Assembly (NCBI GenBank): GCA_964519895.1
Contig: CAZFLE010000006.1
Span: forward strand, 62,001-126,000
DNA length: 64,000 bases
Origin: CAYFPX01 sp964519895
GTDB lineage: Bacteria; Myxococcota_A; UBA796; CAJQPC01
Direction of reading: 5' to 3'
Position numbers and translations under genes: made by a program. Each line of letters begins with the position of its first letter. The stretch's first letter is position 1. The notes under the pieces were generated by a model. It did not search any database. It saw only the letters and a list, made by a program, of their open reading frames with translations, and had not been told where the DNA came from. Positions 23,623 to 31,794 of this stretch are shown here, piece by piece.

Positions 23623-24465
23623 ATGCCGCCCACAGCCACCCAGGTCCTCTGCGCAGACGGCTACCGCCTGCAGGGCCACTGGCATCGGCCGTCGACCGCG
23701 ACCGGCCTGACTGTCGTGCTGGCCCCCGCCATGCTCGTCCGCGAAGGGTTCTACGGCCGCCTGGCCTCCTGGCTGGCGGACCAGGGGGTGCACACCCTGA
23801 CCTTTGACTACCGAGGCGCAGGCACATCCCTGGCCGCGGAGACGGAGCGCTGGTCCCACCGGCTGGAGCACTGGGGACAGCGGGATCTGCCCGCGGTGAT
23901 CGGCGCCGCCAGGCGTGCGCGTCCGGACGACCGTGTGGCGCTGATCGGGCACTCGATGGGGGGCCAGATCATCGGCCTGACGCCGGCTCTGCACGACCTC
24001 GAGGCCGTGGTCACCGTGGCTGCGACCGCGGCGTGGTGGGGACACTGGCCCCGGCCTGAGCGGTGGGGGATCCGGGCCTGGTACCACGTGCTGCCGGTGC
24101 TGGGGCGGGCCCTGCCGATCTTCCCCGCGGGCCGCTTCGGCCTGGGGCCGGACACCGCGTCGACTCTGGTGCGGGGTTGGGCAAAGTGGGGCCGCCACCC
24201 GGACTACCTCTACGGGCCCTTTGGCCTGCGCCATCACACCGCGGACTACACCGGCCGGGTGCTGGCCTATCGGTTCAGCGACGACATCTCCTTTGGCTGT
24301 GCCCGGGCGGTCGAAGCCCTGCACAGGCCCTTCGGCCAGGCAGACCTGCGCATCGAGGCCCTGGACCCCGCCGACCACGGGCTGGAGAGCCTGGGACACT
24401 TTGGATGGTTCCGAGCGCGGAGCCTGTGGCCGGCGATGCTGACGTGGCTGCGGCGGGGGTCATGA
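23623..24465 (+). CDS. Alpha/beta hydrolase (serine aminopeptidase/lysophospholipase-like fold)
   Basis: ATG 23623 is 2 bases after the previous stop and repeats the TGAGCATG junction seen before the GMC gene; the product is 280 residues. The nucleophile elbow is IGHSMGGQ. The oxyanion region is VVLAPAM and the strand TLTFDYRGAGTS is typical of the fold. No signal peptide, so it is cytoplasmic. It is the last gene of the four-gene operon and overlaps the convergent nucleotidyltransferase gene by 6 bases. It resembles the predicted YheT/2-hydroxymuconate-hydrolase group of broad-specificity enzymes. Confidence 0.85.
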   Translation: MPPTATQVLCADGYRLQGHWHRPSTATGLTVVLAPAMLVREGFYGRLASWLADQGVHTLTFDYRGAGTSLAAETERWSHRLEHWGQRDLPAVIGAARRARPDDRVALIGHSMGGQIIGLTPALHDLEAVVTVAATAAWWGHWPRPERWGIRAWYHVLPVLGRALPIFPAGRFGLGPDTASTLVRGWAKWGRHPDYLYGPFGLRHHTADYTGRVLAYRFSDDISFGCARAVEALHRPFGQADLRIEALDPADHGLESLGHFGWFRARSLWPAMLTWLRRGS

Positions 24466-24924
24466 GCGGGGGAGGTTCTCGAGATCGTCCAGGTCCTTGG
24501 CCCGACCCGCCGCCGCCTTGGCCGCCCTCAGGTCCGCCAGGCCGATGATGCGCACGGTGCCGCCCGCCGGCAGCTTGGCCTCGACGGAGCGTGCCAGAGC
24601 GTCCAGGAACACGACCCCCTTCAGGTCCGAGATGAGATCGATGCGATTGGGCGGGCGCCCGAACTGGAAGACCATGCCACGCTGGGCGAGCTCACCGGCG
24701 GACTCGACCACGGGCACCGGCTCACCCCAGAACTCGACCAGAGCGGCAAAGAGCGCCGCGGCGTTCTTTGGACTGGGCTCGTATGCGAAGTCCACGTCGG
24801 CGGTCAGCCTGGGGTAGCCGTGGAAGAAGACCGCATGGCCACCGACGAGCAGGTAGCGCACGCCGTGCTTCTCCAGAAGCCCGATGAAGTCATGAATGTC
24901 CGGGGAGACGATCTGGTCGGTCAC
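24460..24924 (-). CDS. Nucleotidyltransferase-fold protein (AbiEii/DUF6036-like)
   Basis: The product is 154 residues. The core VRYLLVGGHAVFFHGYPRLTADVDF contains the minimal nucleotidyltransferase signature (GG, then DxD). A second acidic/hydrophobic strand follows (NRIDLISDLKGVVF). Proteins of this size often act in toxin-antitoxin or phage-defence pairs. Its start overlaps the stop of a 62-residue gene by four bases (24921-24924), forming a tight pair downstream of the S9 peptidase. Whether it is a toxin or a housekeeping enzyme is unknown. Confidence 0.75.
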   Translation of the reverse strand: MTDQIVSPDIHDFIGLLEKHGVRYLLVGGHAVFFHGYPRLTADVDFAYEPSPKNAAALFAALVEFWGEPVPVVESAGELAQRGMVFQFGRPPNRIDLISDLKGVVFLDALARSVEAKLPAGGTVRIIGLADLRAAKAAAGRAKDLDDLENLPRS

Positions 24925-25109
24925 CCGGTCCGGCCCCGTTCGCTCTCGCGGACGTCCGGCGCATCCCTTCCAAAGGCGCGCAGCTGGAGCTCACGGGCGA
25001 TCCGGAGCCGCTCAACCGGCGTGAGCGCCCAATTCTGCTCACGCTCCCAGCGTGCGGCCTCCTCGAAAGAGCTGGCCTTGTTGCCCACGCGCTGGATGTC
25101 CCGCTTCAC
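24921..25109 (-). CDS. Small charged protein paired with the nucleotidyltransferase
   Basis: GTG 25109 begins 4 bases after the S9 peptidase stop. The 62 residues are highly charged and probably helical (VGNKASSFEEAARWEREQNW, TPVERLRIARELQLRAFG). Its stop overlaps the next start (ATGA). Similar small ORFs with an ALTPxERLRIxREL stretch often precede nucleotidyltransferase genes; this is from memory, not a search. A partner or antitoxin role is inference. Confidence 0.6.
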   Translation of the reverse strand: MKRDIQRVGNKASSFEEAARWEREQNWALTPVERLRIARELQLRAFGRDAPDVRESERGRTG

Positions 25110-25113
25110 GGCC

Positions 25114-27186
25114 TCATTCTAACGCGCGATCCCCTCCTGGCGCCCCATCCCCCGCCTCGCCTTCCCCAGGCTCGATCCCCAGCACGTAGTGGTCCAGCCA
25201 CGCCCGGTCCCAGGCCATCTTGGCGGCCTGGAAGGTCTTGGTGCCCAGGCCGTGCCCCTGGTCTGGGTAGACCAGCAGCTCCACCGGCACGTCCAGGTAG
25301 ATGCGCAGCGCCCGATACAGCGCCCGGGAGTGCTGGACCGGCACCCTGGGATCGTGCTCGCCCACGTGGATCACGGTCGGGGTCTGGATCGCGCCGGCCG
25401 CGAACAGCGGGGATGCCGCCAGGTGCTCGTCGGGCACCTCCCAGGGCAGCCCCTGCATGTAGTTGATCACATGGCCCGGGGTGTCCTCGATGGCCCACTG
25501 CATGGTCTGGTCGAACACCCCTGCCCCGCTGCTGGCGGCCTTGAAGCGGTCGGTCCGGGTGATCACGCAATTGGTCAGGTAGCCCCCGTTGCTCCACCCC
25601 ATCACGGCCAGCTGGTCCGGGTCGGCGATGCCCTGGGCCACCAGGTGGTCCACACCGCTCAGGATGTCCGAGACCTCGACGTCGTTCTCGCGGCCCACCA
25701 GGGCCACCAGGAATTCGTCGCCGTAGCCGGTGGAGCCCCGGTAGTTCGGGTGGAACACCGCCCAGCCCCGGGCCGCGTACAGCCCGTGGCCTCGGTAGGA
25801 CAGGCGCAGACCCAGCAGCTCGGCCCAGGTGGGCCCGCCGTGGAGCTGGACCAGGGTCGGCAGGGGGCCGTCGTCGGGGCCGTGACCCGGGGGCAGCTCC
25901 AGCACACCCTCGACCACCGTGCCATCGGGTGCCGTCCACGACACCAGCGAGAGCTGGGGCAGCTTCCAGGTGGCCGTGTGGGGGTTCACGTCACTCAGCG
26001 GGCGCAGCCGGCCGCGCTTGTCCCGGAGCCAAACCTCGCCGAAGTGGCCCGGGTCCTGGGACACGAAGGCCAAGGACCGCCCATCGGGCGAGAAGGCGAA
26101 GTCCCAGACCACCCGATCGCCGGGGGTCAGCACGTCTCGGGAGCCCTGGTCTCCACCCGTCACGTCGGCGATGCACTCGACCCGCTGGCGGGCGTGGTCC
26201 TGGTTGCCCAGGCACAGATCGCGGCTGCCCGGCCGCCAGGCGAGTCCCAGGGGGCTCAGCTCGCCCCCGCGGTCCAGCTGCCAGAGATCCGTGGGCCCCG
26301 AGCCATCGAACTCGGCCAACAACACCTCGGTGGGGTGGCCGTCGAAGTCCACGTGAAAGGCCAGGGCACCGGAGTCAGAAGACCACACCGGGCCGCCCAA
26401 CCAGCCATAGGGCGACGGGGCCTGCTCCCGCCAGAGCGTGTCCTCGAGGGCCTCCAGGGCACCGGTGGCGACGTGCAGGATCTCGAGCTGGGACCAGCCC
26501 TCGCCCCACAGGAGCGCCGAGTCGGGCTGGGTGACCAACGCGACCCGCGACCCGTCGGGCGCCGCTGCGTAGTCCACGATGACCCGCTCCTGGTCGAACA
26601 GGACGCGATCCCGCCACGTCTCCAGGTCCAGCCGGTGGAGCTCGGTCCGCTGCCCGGACCCGTGGGCATAGTCCACGTCGGCCCAGGCGCCCCGGAGTTC
26701 GGAGAAGCGGTCGTCGTCGGTCCGGTCCTGGGTTCGCAGGTAGTAGAGGTAGCGGCCCTCGGCGCCGAGCTGGTAGGCGTGGGCACCGCCCTTCGAAGAC
26801 GTCACGGGCTGCGCCGCCCCGCCTTCCGCCGGCATGCGCCAGACCTGGCTGGACCCGTCTCCAGGCGCCGCGTCGGCACCGGCTGCCCGCCGGCCAGACC
26901 GGAAGTAGAGCCACTCCCCGTCGGGGCTCCAGGTCGGGGCGCCGTCCGACGTGTCGTCAAAGGTCAGGCGGCGGTTCTCGTCGCTGGCCAGGTCGTGTAC
27001 CCACAAGCTGGAGCGTCGCCGATCGGTGGCCTCGTCCCAGCGGGACACCGCGTAGGCCACTCGGCGGCCATCCGGGGAGAAGGCCGGGGACCCGGGCCAG
27101 TGCAGGCTGAACAGGTCCTCGTCGACTAGATCGTGGTCCCGGACGGGCTCGGCGGAGAGGGCGGCGGTGCACAGCAACAGGACCAA
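25114..27186 (-). CDS. Exported S9-family prolyl oligopeptidase / acylaminoacyl peptidase
   Basis: The N-terminal half carries Tol/DPP-type propeller repeats (SPDGRRVAYAVS, SPDGEWLYFRSG, SPDGRSLAFVSQ). The C-terminal hydrolase has the nucleophile elbow MGWSNGGY, the acid in EHDPRVPV and the His in DQGHGLG. I prefer TTG 27186, which has GAGG at 6 bases and gives MVLLLCTAALSA, a short signal peptide. GTG 27261 adds 25 residues that overlap the upstream gene and is the alternative. The product would cleave short peptides in the periplasm. Two small genes follow closely in the same operon. Confidence 0.9.
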   Translation of the reverse strand: MVLLLCTAALSAEPVRDHDLVDEDLFSLHWPGSPAFSPDGRRVAYAVSRWDEATDRRRSSLWVHDLASDENRRLTFDDTSDGAPTWSPDGEWLYFRSGRRAAGADAAPGDGSSQVWRMPAEGGAAQPVTSSKGGAHAYQLGAEGRYLYYLRTQDRTDDDRFSELRGAWADVDYAHGSGQRTELHRLDLETWRDRVLFDQERVIVDYAAAPDGSRVALVTQPDSALLWGEGWSQLEILHVATGALEALEDTLWREQAPSPYGWLGGPVWSSDSGALAFHVDFDGHPTEVLLAEFDGSGPTDLWQLDRGGELSPLGLAWRPGSRDLCLGNQDHARQRVECIADVTGGDQGSRDVLTPGDRVVWDFAFSPDGRSLAFVSQDPGHFGEVWLRDKRGRLRPLSDVNPHTATWKLPQLSLVSWTAPDGTVVEGVLELPPGHGPDDGPLPTLVQLHGGPTWAELLGLRLSYRGHGLYAARGWAVFHPNYRGSTGYGDEFLVALVGRENDVEVSDILSGVDHLVAQGIADPDQLAVMGWSNGGYLTNCVITRTDRFKAASSGAGVFDQTMQWAIEDTPGHVINYMQGLPWEVPDEHLAASPLFAAGAIQTPTVIHVGEHDPRVPVQHSRALYRALRIYLDVPVELLVYPDQGHGLGTKTFQAAKMAWDRAWLDHYVLGIEPGEGEAGDGAPGGDRALE

Positions 27187-27250
27187 GGAGCACCTCGCGG
27201 AGGGGTCGGGCAGCTGCCCTATTCCACCGCCGCACACCCCGCGGGACCGG

Positions 27251-27492
27251 TCATCCCCCACAGCCCGGCAGCGGCTCGCAGACCGACTCCCCGACCGGGT
27301 CGCCGCCCGATGCCAGCACCCGGTGCAGGTCGGTGCGCTCCCGGCCGTCGGTGTCCGTGACGGTGATGGAGAGGTCCAGCGCCTCGTGGCACAGGAGCTC
27401 GTGGGCGCCGTCGGCCACCTCGGGCACGTAGTCCGGGAGCCGGTCGAGCCGGTTCAGGTGCCCGCACAGGCGAGCCAGATCCACAGGGTCAT
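27251..27492 (-). CDS. Small lipoprotein, apparently frameshifted by one base
   Basis: ATG 27492 has GGAGG at 6 bases and opens with MTLWIWLACAGT, a lipoprotein signal with lipobox, but hits TGA at 27454-27456. The neighbouring frame (stop at 27251) has strong coding codon use from about 27465 on: HLNRLDRLPDYVPEVADGAH and further. Adding one G to the GGG run at ~27463 would join them into a ~80-residue lipoprotein with four further Cys. As assembled, only TTG 27532 could start the downstream frame and it has no ribosome site. The cause may be a sequencing/assembly error or a real mutation. No family recognised. Confidence 0.55.
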
Positions 27493-27606
27493 GTCGGACC
27501 TCCGCCGGCGTGCACAGCAGGAGTCGTGCCAAGCCGCGAGCCCGCCAGGGCTAGGGCGCCCGCTCAGCCCCGTCGAGTGCGTGCGGGCCGCATTCGACGC
27601 GTCCGC

Positions 27607-28668
27607 TCAGGATGCGCGCTGCAGCAGTCCGGTGAAGGCCGGGGGCACCTGGGCCGGCGCACGGGCCAGCAGATCGTCCAGGGGCGCACTGCTCAGCGTG
27701 TCGATGAACAGGACGCGCGACCCCAGGGCACCCCTGGACGCAAGGTCCAGCAGCGCCGCAAAGGTCTTGCCGGTGTAGGTGGCCTCGAGGGTGAGACCGG
27801 CCTGGGTCTGGGCGATCTCGCGGGCCTGGACGGACCCGGGGGTGTCGTGTCCGTACCCGGCGCCGCAGTAGTCGTGGTGGACCACCAGCTGCGACGCCTG
27901 GAGCGGCGGGACCCGGGCACCACCACGCTCGAGCAGGCCCACGGTGCGGCGTGCCAGCCCGCTCACCGTCCGGTGGCTGGCCATCCAGCGCTCCGTGACC
28001 CTCACCGCGTGCAGCCGGACGCTCGAGAGCCCGGCCAGTGCCAGGCCGACATGCAGGCCAGCCGCGGTGCCGGTGGACCCGGCCGGCACGATCAGGTCCG
28101 TGGGCTCCGGCAGGGCCTGGGCCCGGATCTGGTCCGCGAGCTCCAAGGCAGCCTCGACCCAGCCCAGGCATCCCAAGGGCGAAGAGCCCCCGGGACCCAC
28201 CCAGGCCGGCCAGTGGCCGTCCTCGCGGCGAGCGGCCCAGAACGCACGGAGCACCTGGATCGGCACGTCCAGGTTGCCGCGGCAGGGCCAGACGCGGTGG
28301 GCCAGGGACAGCGACAGGCGCAGGTTCTCCCGGACGTGCTCGCTGTCCGGCTGTGGCACCAGGACCGCGTGCACCTTGACCCCGACCTGGGCCCCCAGCA
28401 AGGCGCTGGCGATGCAGTGATGTGAGCCGCCCGCACCCAAGGTGACCATGGTGCCCCCCCGGGCCTGCAACGCCGGCAGCAGCCACTCCAGCTTGCGGAC
28501 CTTGTTGCCCCCGTAGACCGGGTGGGCGCGGTCCTCGCGCTTGACCCACGCGGCCACCCCATTGGGCAGCGCCAGGCCGGACATCGGCTCGACGGGTGTA
28601 GGAAAGGTGCCCAGCCGCAGCCGGGGGTGTGCCAGGTCTGGCGCCAGCGCGTGGAGGTCGGCGGTCAC
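27607..28668 (-). CDS. PLP-dependent ACC deaminase / D-cysteine desulfhydrase family enzyme
   Basis: This 353-residue fold-type II PLP enzyme has the Schiff-base Lys in YGGNKVRKLEW (about residue 54), the SHHCIASA substrate/PLP loop and the phosphate loop PAGSTGTAAG. These place it in the ACC deaminase/D-cysteine desulfhydrase family, which makes 2-oxo acid and ammonia, plus sulfide in the D-Cys case. Sequence alone does not separate the two activities; D-cysteine desulfhydrase is the commoner bacterial one. It has no signal peptide. It is transcribed away from the zinc peptidase, with a 52-base divergent spacer. Confidence 0.88.
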   Translation of the reverse strand: MTADLHALAPDLAHPRLRLGTFPTPVEPMSGLALPNGVAAWVKREDRAHPVYGGNKVRKLEWLLPALQARGGTMVTLGAGGSHHCIASALLGAQVGVKVHAVLVPQPDSEHVRENLRLSLSLAHRVWPCRGNLDVPIQVLRAFWAARREDGHWPAWVGPGGSSPLGCLGWVEAALELADQIRAQALPEPTDLIVPAGSTGTAAGLHVGLALAGLSSVRLHAVRVTERWMASHRTVSGLARRTVGLLERGGARVPPLQASQLVVHHDYCGAGYGHDTPGSVQAREIAQTQAGLTLEATYTGKTFAALLDLASRGALGSRVLFIDTLSSAPLDDLLARAPAQVPPAFTGLLQRAS

Positions 28669-28720
28669 GCCCAGGGTGTATCGCGGCCCCGTGCGGCACC
28701 GCGGCTACACTCCGGGCGCG

Positions 28721-30010
28721 ATGAAGTGCGCCACCCCCCTCGTGCTCGCGGCCTTGTCCGGCACCGGGCCGCCTCCTCATGCGGGGGTGTTCGCGCCGCC
28801 CTTCGACACCACCACGACAGCCCCCCCCGCCGCCGGCAAGGCCGTCTGGGGCGCCTCGCTGGAGCACCAGCTCACCTCCGACAATTTCGTCGTGGGCTGG
28901 GAAGGAGACTCGGGGAGCGCCGACGCCGCTCAGCGCGTGCTGGACGTCCTGGAGCTCGCCTGGATCAACCTGGTCCTGGAGCTGGGCTGGACGCCGCCCA
29001 CATCGAGCGACGACTACCTGCTGTGGATCGTCCTGGACCCGTCGGTGGGCCACACCGGGTACACCGCGCTGGTGGACGGGCCCGACTACCCCGAAGGGGT
29101 CCCGTACATCTACATGAACCCGGACTACGCAGCCTTCGGCAGCTTCTGGGAGCACCTGGCGGTGCACGAGTTCAACCACATGCTGCACTACCGGCTGCGC
29201 GACTACACCGGCGGCGACAAGGAGTCCTGGTACTGGGAGGCGTCAGCGGAGTGGGGCGTGGAGCTGGGCGCCCCCGATCTCGACGTGTACGCGGTCCAGC
29301 AGGCCTTCTACGCCTTGAAGCCAGAGGCCCGCTACGACACGATCGACGGGCAGCACGAGTACGGAATGCTGGGCCTGAATGCCTGGCTCGACGAGCACGG
29401 CCTGGGGCCAGGAGGACTGCGAGACGTCTGGGACGAAGCCCAGGACCGCCCGGGCGACGACTGGGTCGAGATCCTGGAGGACCTGTCCGGGGCGTCGGCA
29501 GGCCAGCTGTGGGCGGACTTCACCGCCGCGCTGAGCAATGGGGCGCTCCGGGAGGCGAACCTGTACACGCCCCCCACGCCCTTGGGCCCGGTCGACGAGG
29601 GCAGCTCGGGCAAGCTGGCGCTGTTGGGCACCGATGCCTGGGAAGTCACCGCGGACGCCGTGGTCCGGGTGGACGGCGACGCGATCCTGGGGGCGCCCTG
29701 GGGTCACGGGAGCGCCGTGCGAGCGTGGACGGGCGACGTCCTGACGGTCACGGCCCTGAAACAGAATGCAAACTACTCGTTGAGCCTGGGCGACGTGGAC
29801 GAACCGCTGGACACCGGCGGCCCTGGGGACAGCGGCGGCTCCCAGAACGGCGACGGCGGCGGCGGCACGGGCCTTCCCGACGACGACGGGGTGGGGTGCG
29901 GCTGTCAAAGCACGGGGGGGTCGGGCCTGGCCTGGCCCTTGCTCGCGCTGCTCGGTGCGGTGCTGCGGCAGAGGAGGTCTGTGGCGACACCCGCATGCAG
30001 GCGGGTATAA
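28721..30010 (+). CDS. Secreted gluzincin-type zinc peptidase with MYXO-CTERM tail
   Basis: ATG 28721 gives 429 residues with an N-terminal signal-like segment (MKCATPLVLAALSG). The zinc site is H149-E-F-N-H153, followed after 19 residues by E173 in WYWEASAEW, the HExxH...E layout of gluzincins; M1 enzymes have 18 residues between. A C-terminal beta domain (~320-370) leads to a DTGGPGDSGG linker, then GCGC, a hydrophobic helix (LAWPLLALLGAVL) and RQRR, a MYXO-CTERM-type tail. It would be a surface-anchored or released endopeptidase. The five upstream C residues of the tail match the three-part pattern in the TSP3 giant. Confidence 0.85.
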   Translation: MKCATPLVLAALSGTGPPPHAGVFAPPFDTTTTAPPAAGKAVWGASLEHQLTSDNFVVGWEGDSGSADAAQRVLDVLELAWINLVLELGWTPPTSSDDYLLWIVLDPSVGHTGYTALVDGPDYPEGVPYIYMNPDYAAFGSFWEHLAVHEFNHMLHYRLRDYTGGDKESWYWEASAEWGVELGAPDLDVYAVQQAFYALKPEARYDTIDGQHEYGMLGLNAWLDEHGLGPGGLRDVWDEAQDRPGDDWVEILEDLSGASAGQLWADFTAALSNGALREANLYTPPTPLGPVDEGSSGKLALLGTDAWEVTADAVVRVDGDAILGAPWGHGSAVRAWTGDVLTVTALKQNANYSLSLGDVDEPLDTGGPGDSGGSQNGDGGGGTGLPDDDGVGCGCQSTGGSGLAWPLLALLGAVLRQRRSVATPACRRV

Positions 30011-30037
30011 GGCGGGCCGCTCACAGGGGTCAGGGCC

Positions 30038-30583
30038 ATGCTTTCCGTCGGCGAGATCGCGCCACAGTTTCGCGTGCAGCCAGTCTTCGGGCTGCCAGTC
30101 GATGTCGAGGAACACACGTCTCGCTACCCCTTGGCGATCTGCTTCGTCTCCAGCCTGGGCAGTCCGCTGACCCGACAGACCCTGGCCGACATTCAGGCGC
30201 GCTACGCCGACTTCGACGTGCTCGGCATCCAGGTGGCCGCCGTCACCCGCAGCGGCCTGGACGTGGCCCGGGACTTCGTGCCGCGACACCACGTGCTGTT
30301 CCCGATCCTCAGCGACCCGGCCGGCGAGCTCTACGCCCAATACCAGGTCTCCGGCCACGGCTGGAAGTCTGCGGTCAAGGCCCTGGACCCGCGATCCGTC
30401 CGCAAGGCCATGAACTCGATCAAGCTCGGGGTCGGCAAGCCCGAGCGCGGCACGACACAGCTCCCAGCCGAGTTCGTCGTCGCCCCTGGGGGGGGAATCT
30501 CCTACGCCCGCTACGGCACCGCCGTGAGTGACATCCTGCAGATCGAGCCCCTGCTTTCGGCGGCGCGGGAGGCCTGTCGTTGA
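30038..30583 (+). CDS. AhpC/TSA-fold peroxiredoxin-like protein lacking the peroxidatic Cys
   Basis: The product is 181 residues with a thioredoxin-like redoxin layout (VGEIAPQFRVQPVFGLPVDV, then ICFVSSLGSPLTRQTLADI, then VAAVTRSGLDVARDFV and FPILSDPAGELYAQYQV). At the loop where peroxiredoxins carry TxxC, this protein reads SPLTRQ, with no Cys. The only Cys residues are in the ICF strand and the C terminus (EACR). Peroxidase activity by the normal mechanism is therefore unlikely; a structural or binding role is possible. Its stop overlaps the next gene by four bases. Confidence 0.75.
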   Translation: MLSVGEIAPQFRVQPVFGLPVDVEEHTSRYPLAICFVSSLGSPLTRQTLADIQARYADFDVLGIQVAAVTRSGLDVARDFVPRHHVLFPILSDPAGELYAQYQVSGHGWKSAVKALDPRSVRKAMNSIKLGVGKPERGTTQLPAEFVVAPGGGISYARYGTAVSDILQIEPLLSAAREACR

Positions 30584-31719
30584 CGTTTGTTCTCGCCCTG
30601 GCCGCTGCAGGCACCCTGCCTGGCTGCGTGGCCCGCTCCGCAGATGACCGAATGCCCCACGCGGTGGCGGTCACGGTCGCGTTCACCGACGGGGACTACG
30701 GCGCGCTGATCGCCGAATTCGACCGCCCGGGTGAGCCTCCGGAGCTGCGCTATGCCGATGGGCTGTGGGCGTTCGACGGCGAGCGGCTGCTGCAGCTGAC
30801 CCCGGCCCCGCGAGAGCACGGCGAGAAGCCGGTCTACGACCTGGCCGTCGTCGAGCACCTGACGGGCGGCCGGCACGTGCTGCCCCTGGGGCGCGCCCAC
30901 GAGAACTTCAGGGTTCACTCGGTGGCCCACACCGCGGTCGCCCTGGGCAGCCAGGACGACCCCAGCTGGATCCGCCTGTCCGACGGCGGCGCCATCCAGA
31001 TGGACCACGAGCTCGAGCTGAAGCGGCGCGGCCCGGGCCGCGGCTTCTCCCTGATCGTCGGGGACGGCACCCTGGACCTGGGCCTGCCCCACCGAGACGA
31101 GGACCTGCCGCTGTTCCGCGACGTGGCCGAGGTCGTGTGCGCGACGTGGCTCACCGACGTCCCGGCCACGGCGTGGGATGCGACCGCGGACTTCTACAAG
31201 GTCGTGCGCCTGGTGCCCGCCGTCGGCGAGCCCGCCCGGGTCGACGGCCACCTGGAGGAGTGGAGCGGCGACGACGCCCTGGCGGTCGACACTCTGGGGT
31301 CGGTGCTCTCCGGCGAAGACGGCTGGTCCGGCCCCCGCGACGGCTCCTTTGGCGTGGCAGCCCGGCTCCACCACGGCCGCCTGACCGTCGCCGTGCGCAT
31401 CCGCGATGACGAGATGATCCAGGGCAAGGACCGGCTGGAATTCGACGTGGGCTCCGACGTGCACGTGCTGCCCTTGCGGGCGGCCGGCCCGGTGGACCAC
31501 GGCAACTGGAGTGGTCTGGAGGCCGTGTTCACCAACGCCGTCGACTTCGGAACCGGGGTCGAGGCCAGCTTCGACGTGGGGCGCACGCCGCCCCGCCGAG
31601 ACGCCCTGCCCCTGGTGGTCCGCTACCTGGACGCCGACACCGACCAGGAGCCCACGGTGCTCGCGTCGGCGCCGTCGCTCCGGTCGCTGGCGCTGAACAT
31701 CACCCACTCGAACGAGTAG
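30580..31719 (+). CDS. Lipoprotein with a CBM9-like beta-sandwich domain
   Basis: TTG 30580 overlaps the stop of the peroxiredoxin-like gene (TTGA). The 379-residue product begins MTFVLALAAAGTLPGC, a lipoprotein signal with lipobox LPGC. The second half contains VDGHLEEWSGDDALAVD and FGVAARLHHGRLTVAVRIRDD, the pattern of carbohydrate-binding module 9-like domains often fused to or flanking surface enzymes. The N-terminal ~190 residues form another beta-rich region of unknown family. Ligand and role are not clear; translational coupling suggests work with the peroxiredoxin-like protein. Confidence 0.7.
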   Translation: MTFVLALAAAGTLPGCVARSADDRMPHAVAVTVAFTDGDYGALIAEFDRPGEPPELRYADGLWAFDGERLLQLTPAPREHGEKPVYDLAVVEHLTGGRHVLPLGRAHENFRVHSVAHTAVALGSQDDPSWIRLSDGGAIQMDHELELKRRGPGRGFSLIVGDGTLDLGLPHRDEDLPLFRDVAEVVCATWLTDVPATAWDATADFYKVVRLVPAVGEPARVDGHLEEWSGDDALAVDTLGSVLSGEDGWSGPRDGSFGVAARLHHGRLTVAVRIRDDEMIQGKDRLEFDVGSDVHVLPLRAAGPVDHGNWSGLEAVFTNAVDFGTGVEASFDVGRTPPRRDALPLVVRYLDADTDQEPTVLASAPSLRSLALNITHSNE

Positions 31720-31794
31720 CGGCCGAAACGTTCCTGAGCGCTCGGGGGTATTGCGAAGAGGGTCGGATCGACCCCACCCTGTGACCGGGTCTCC

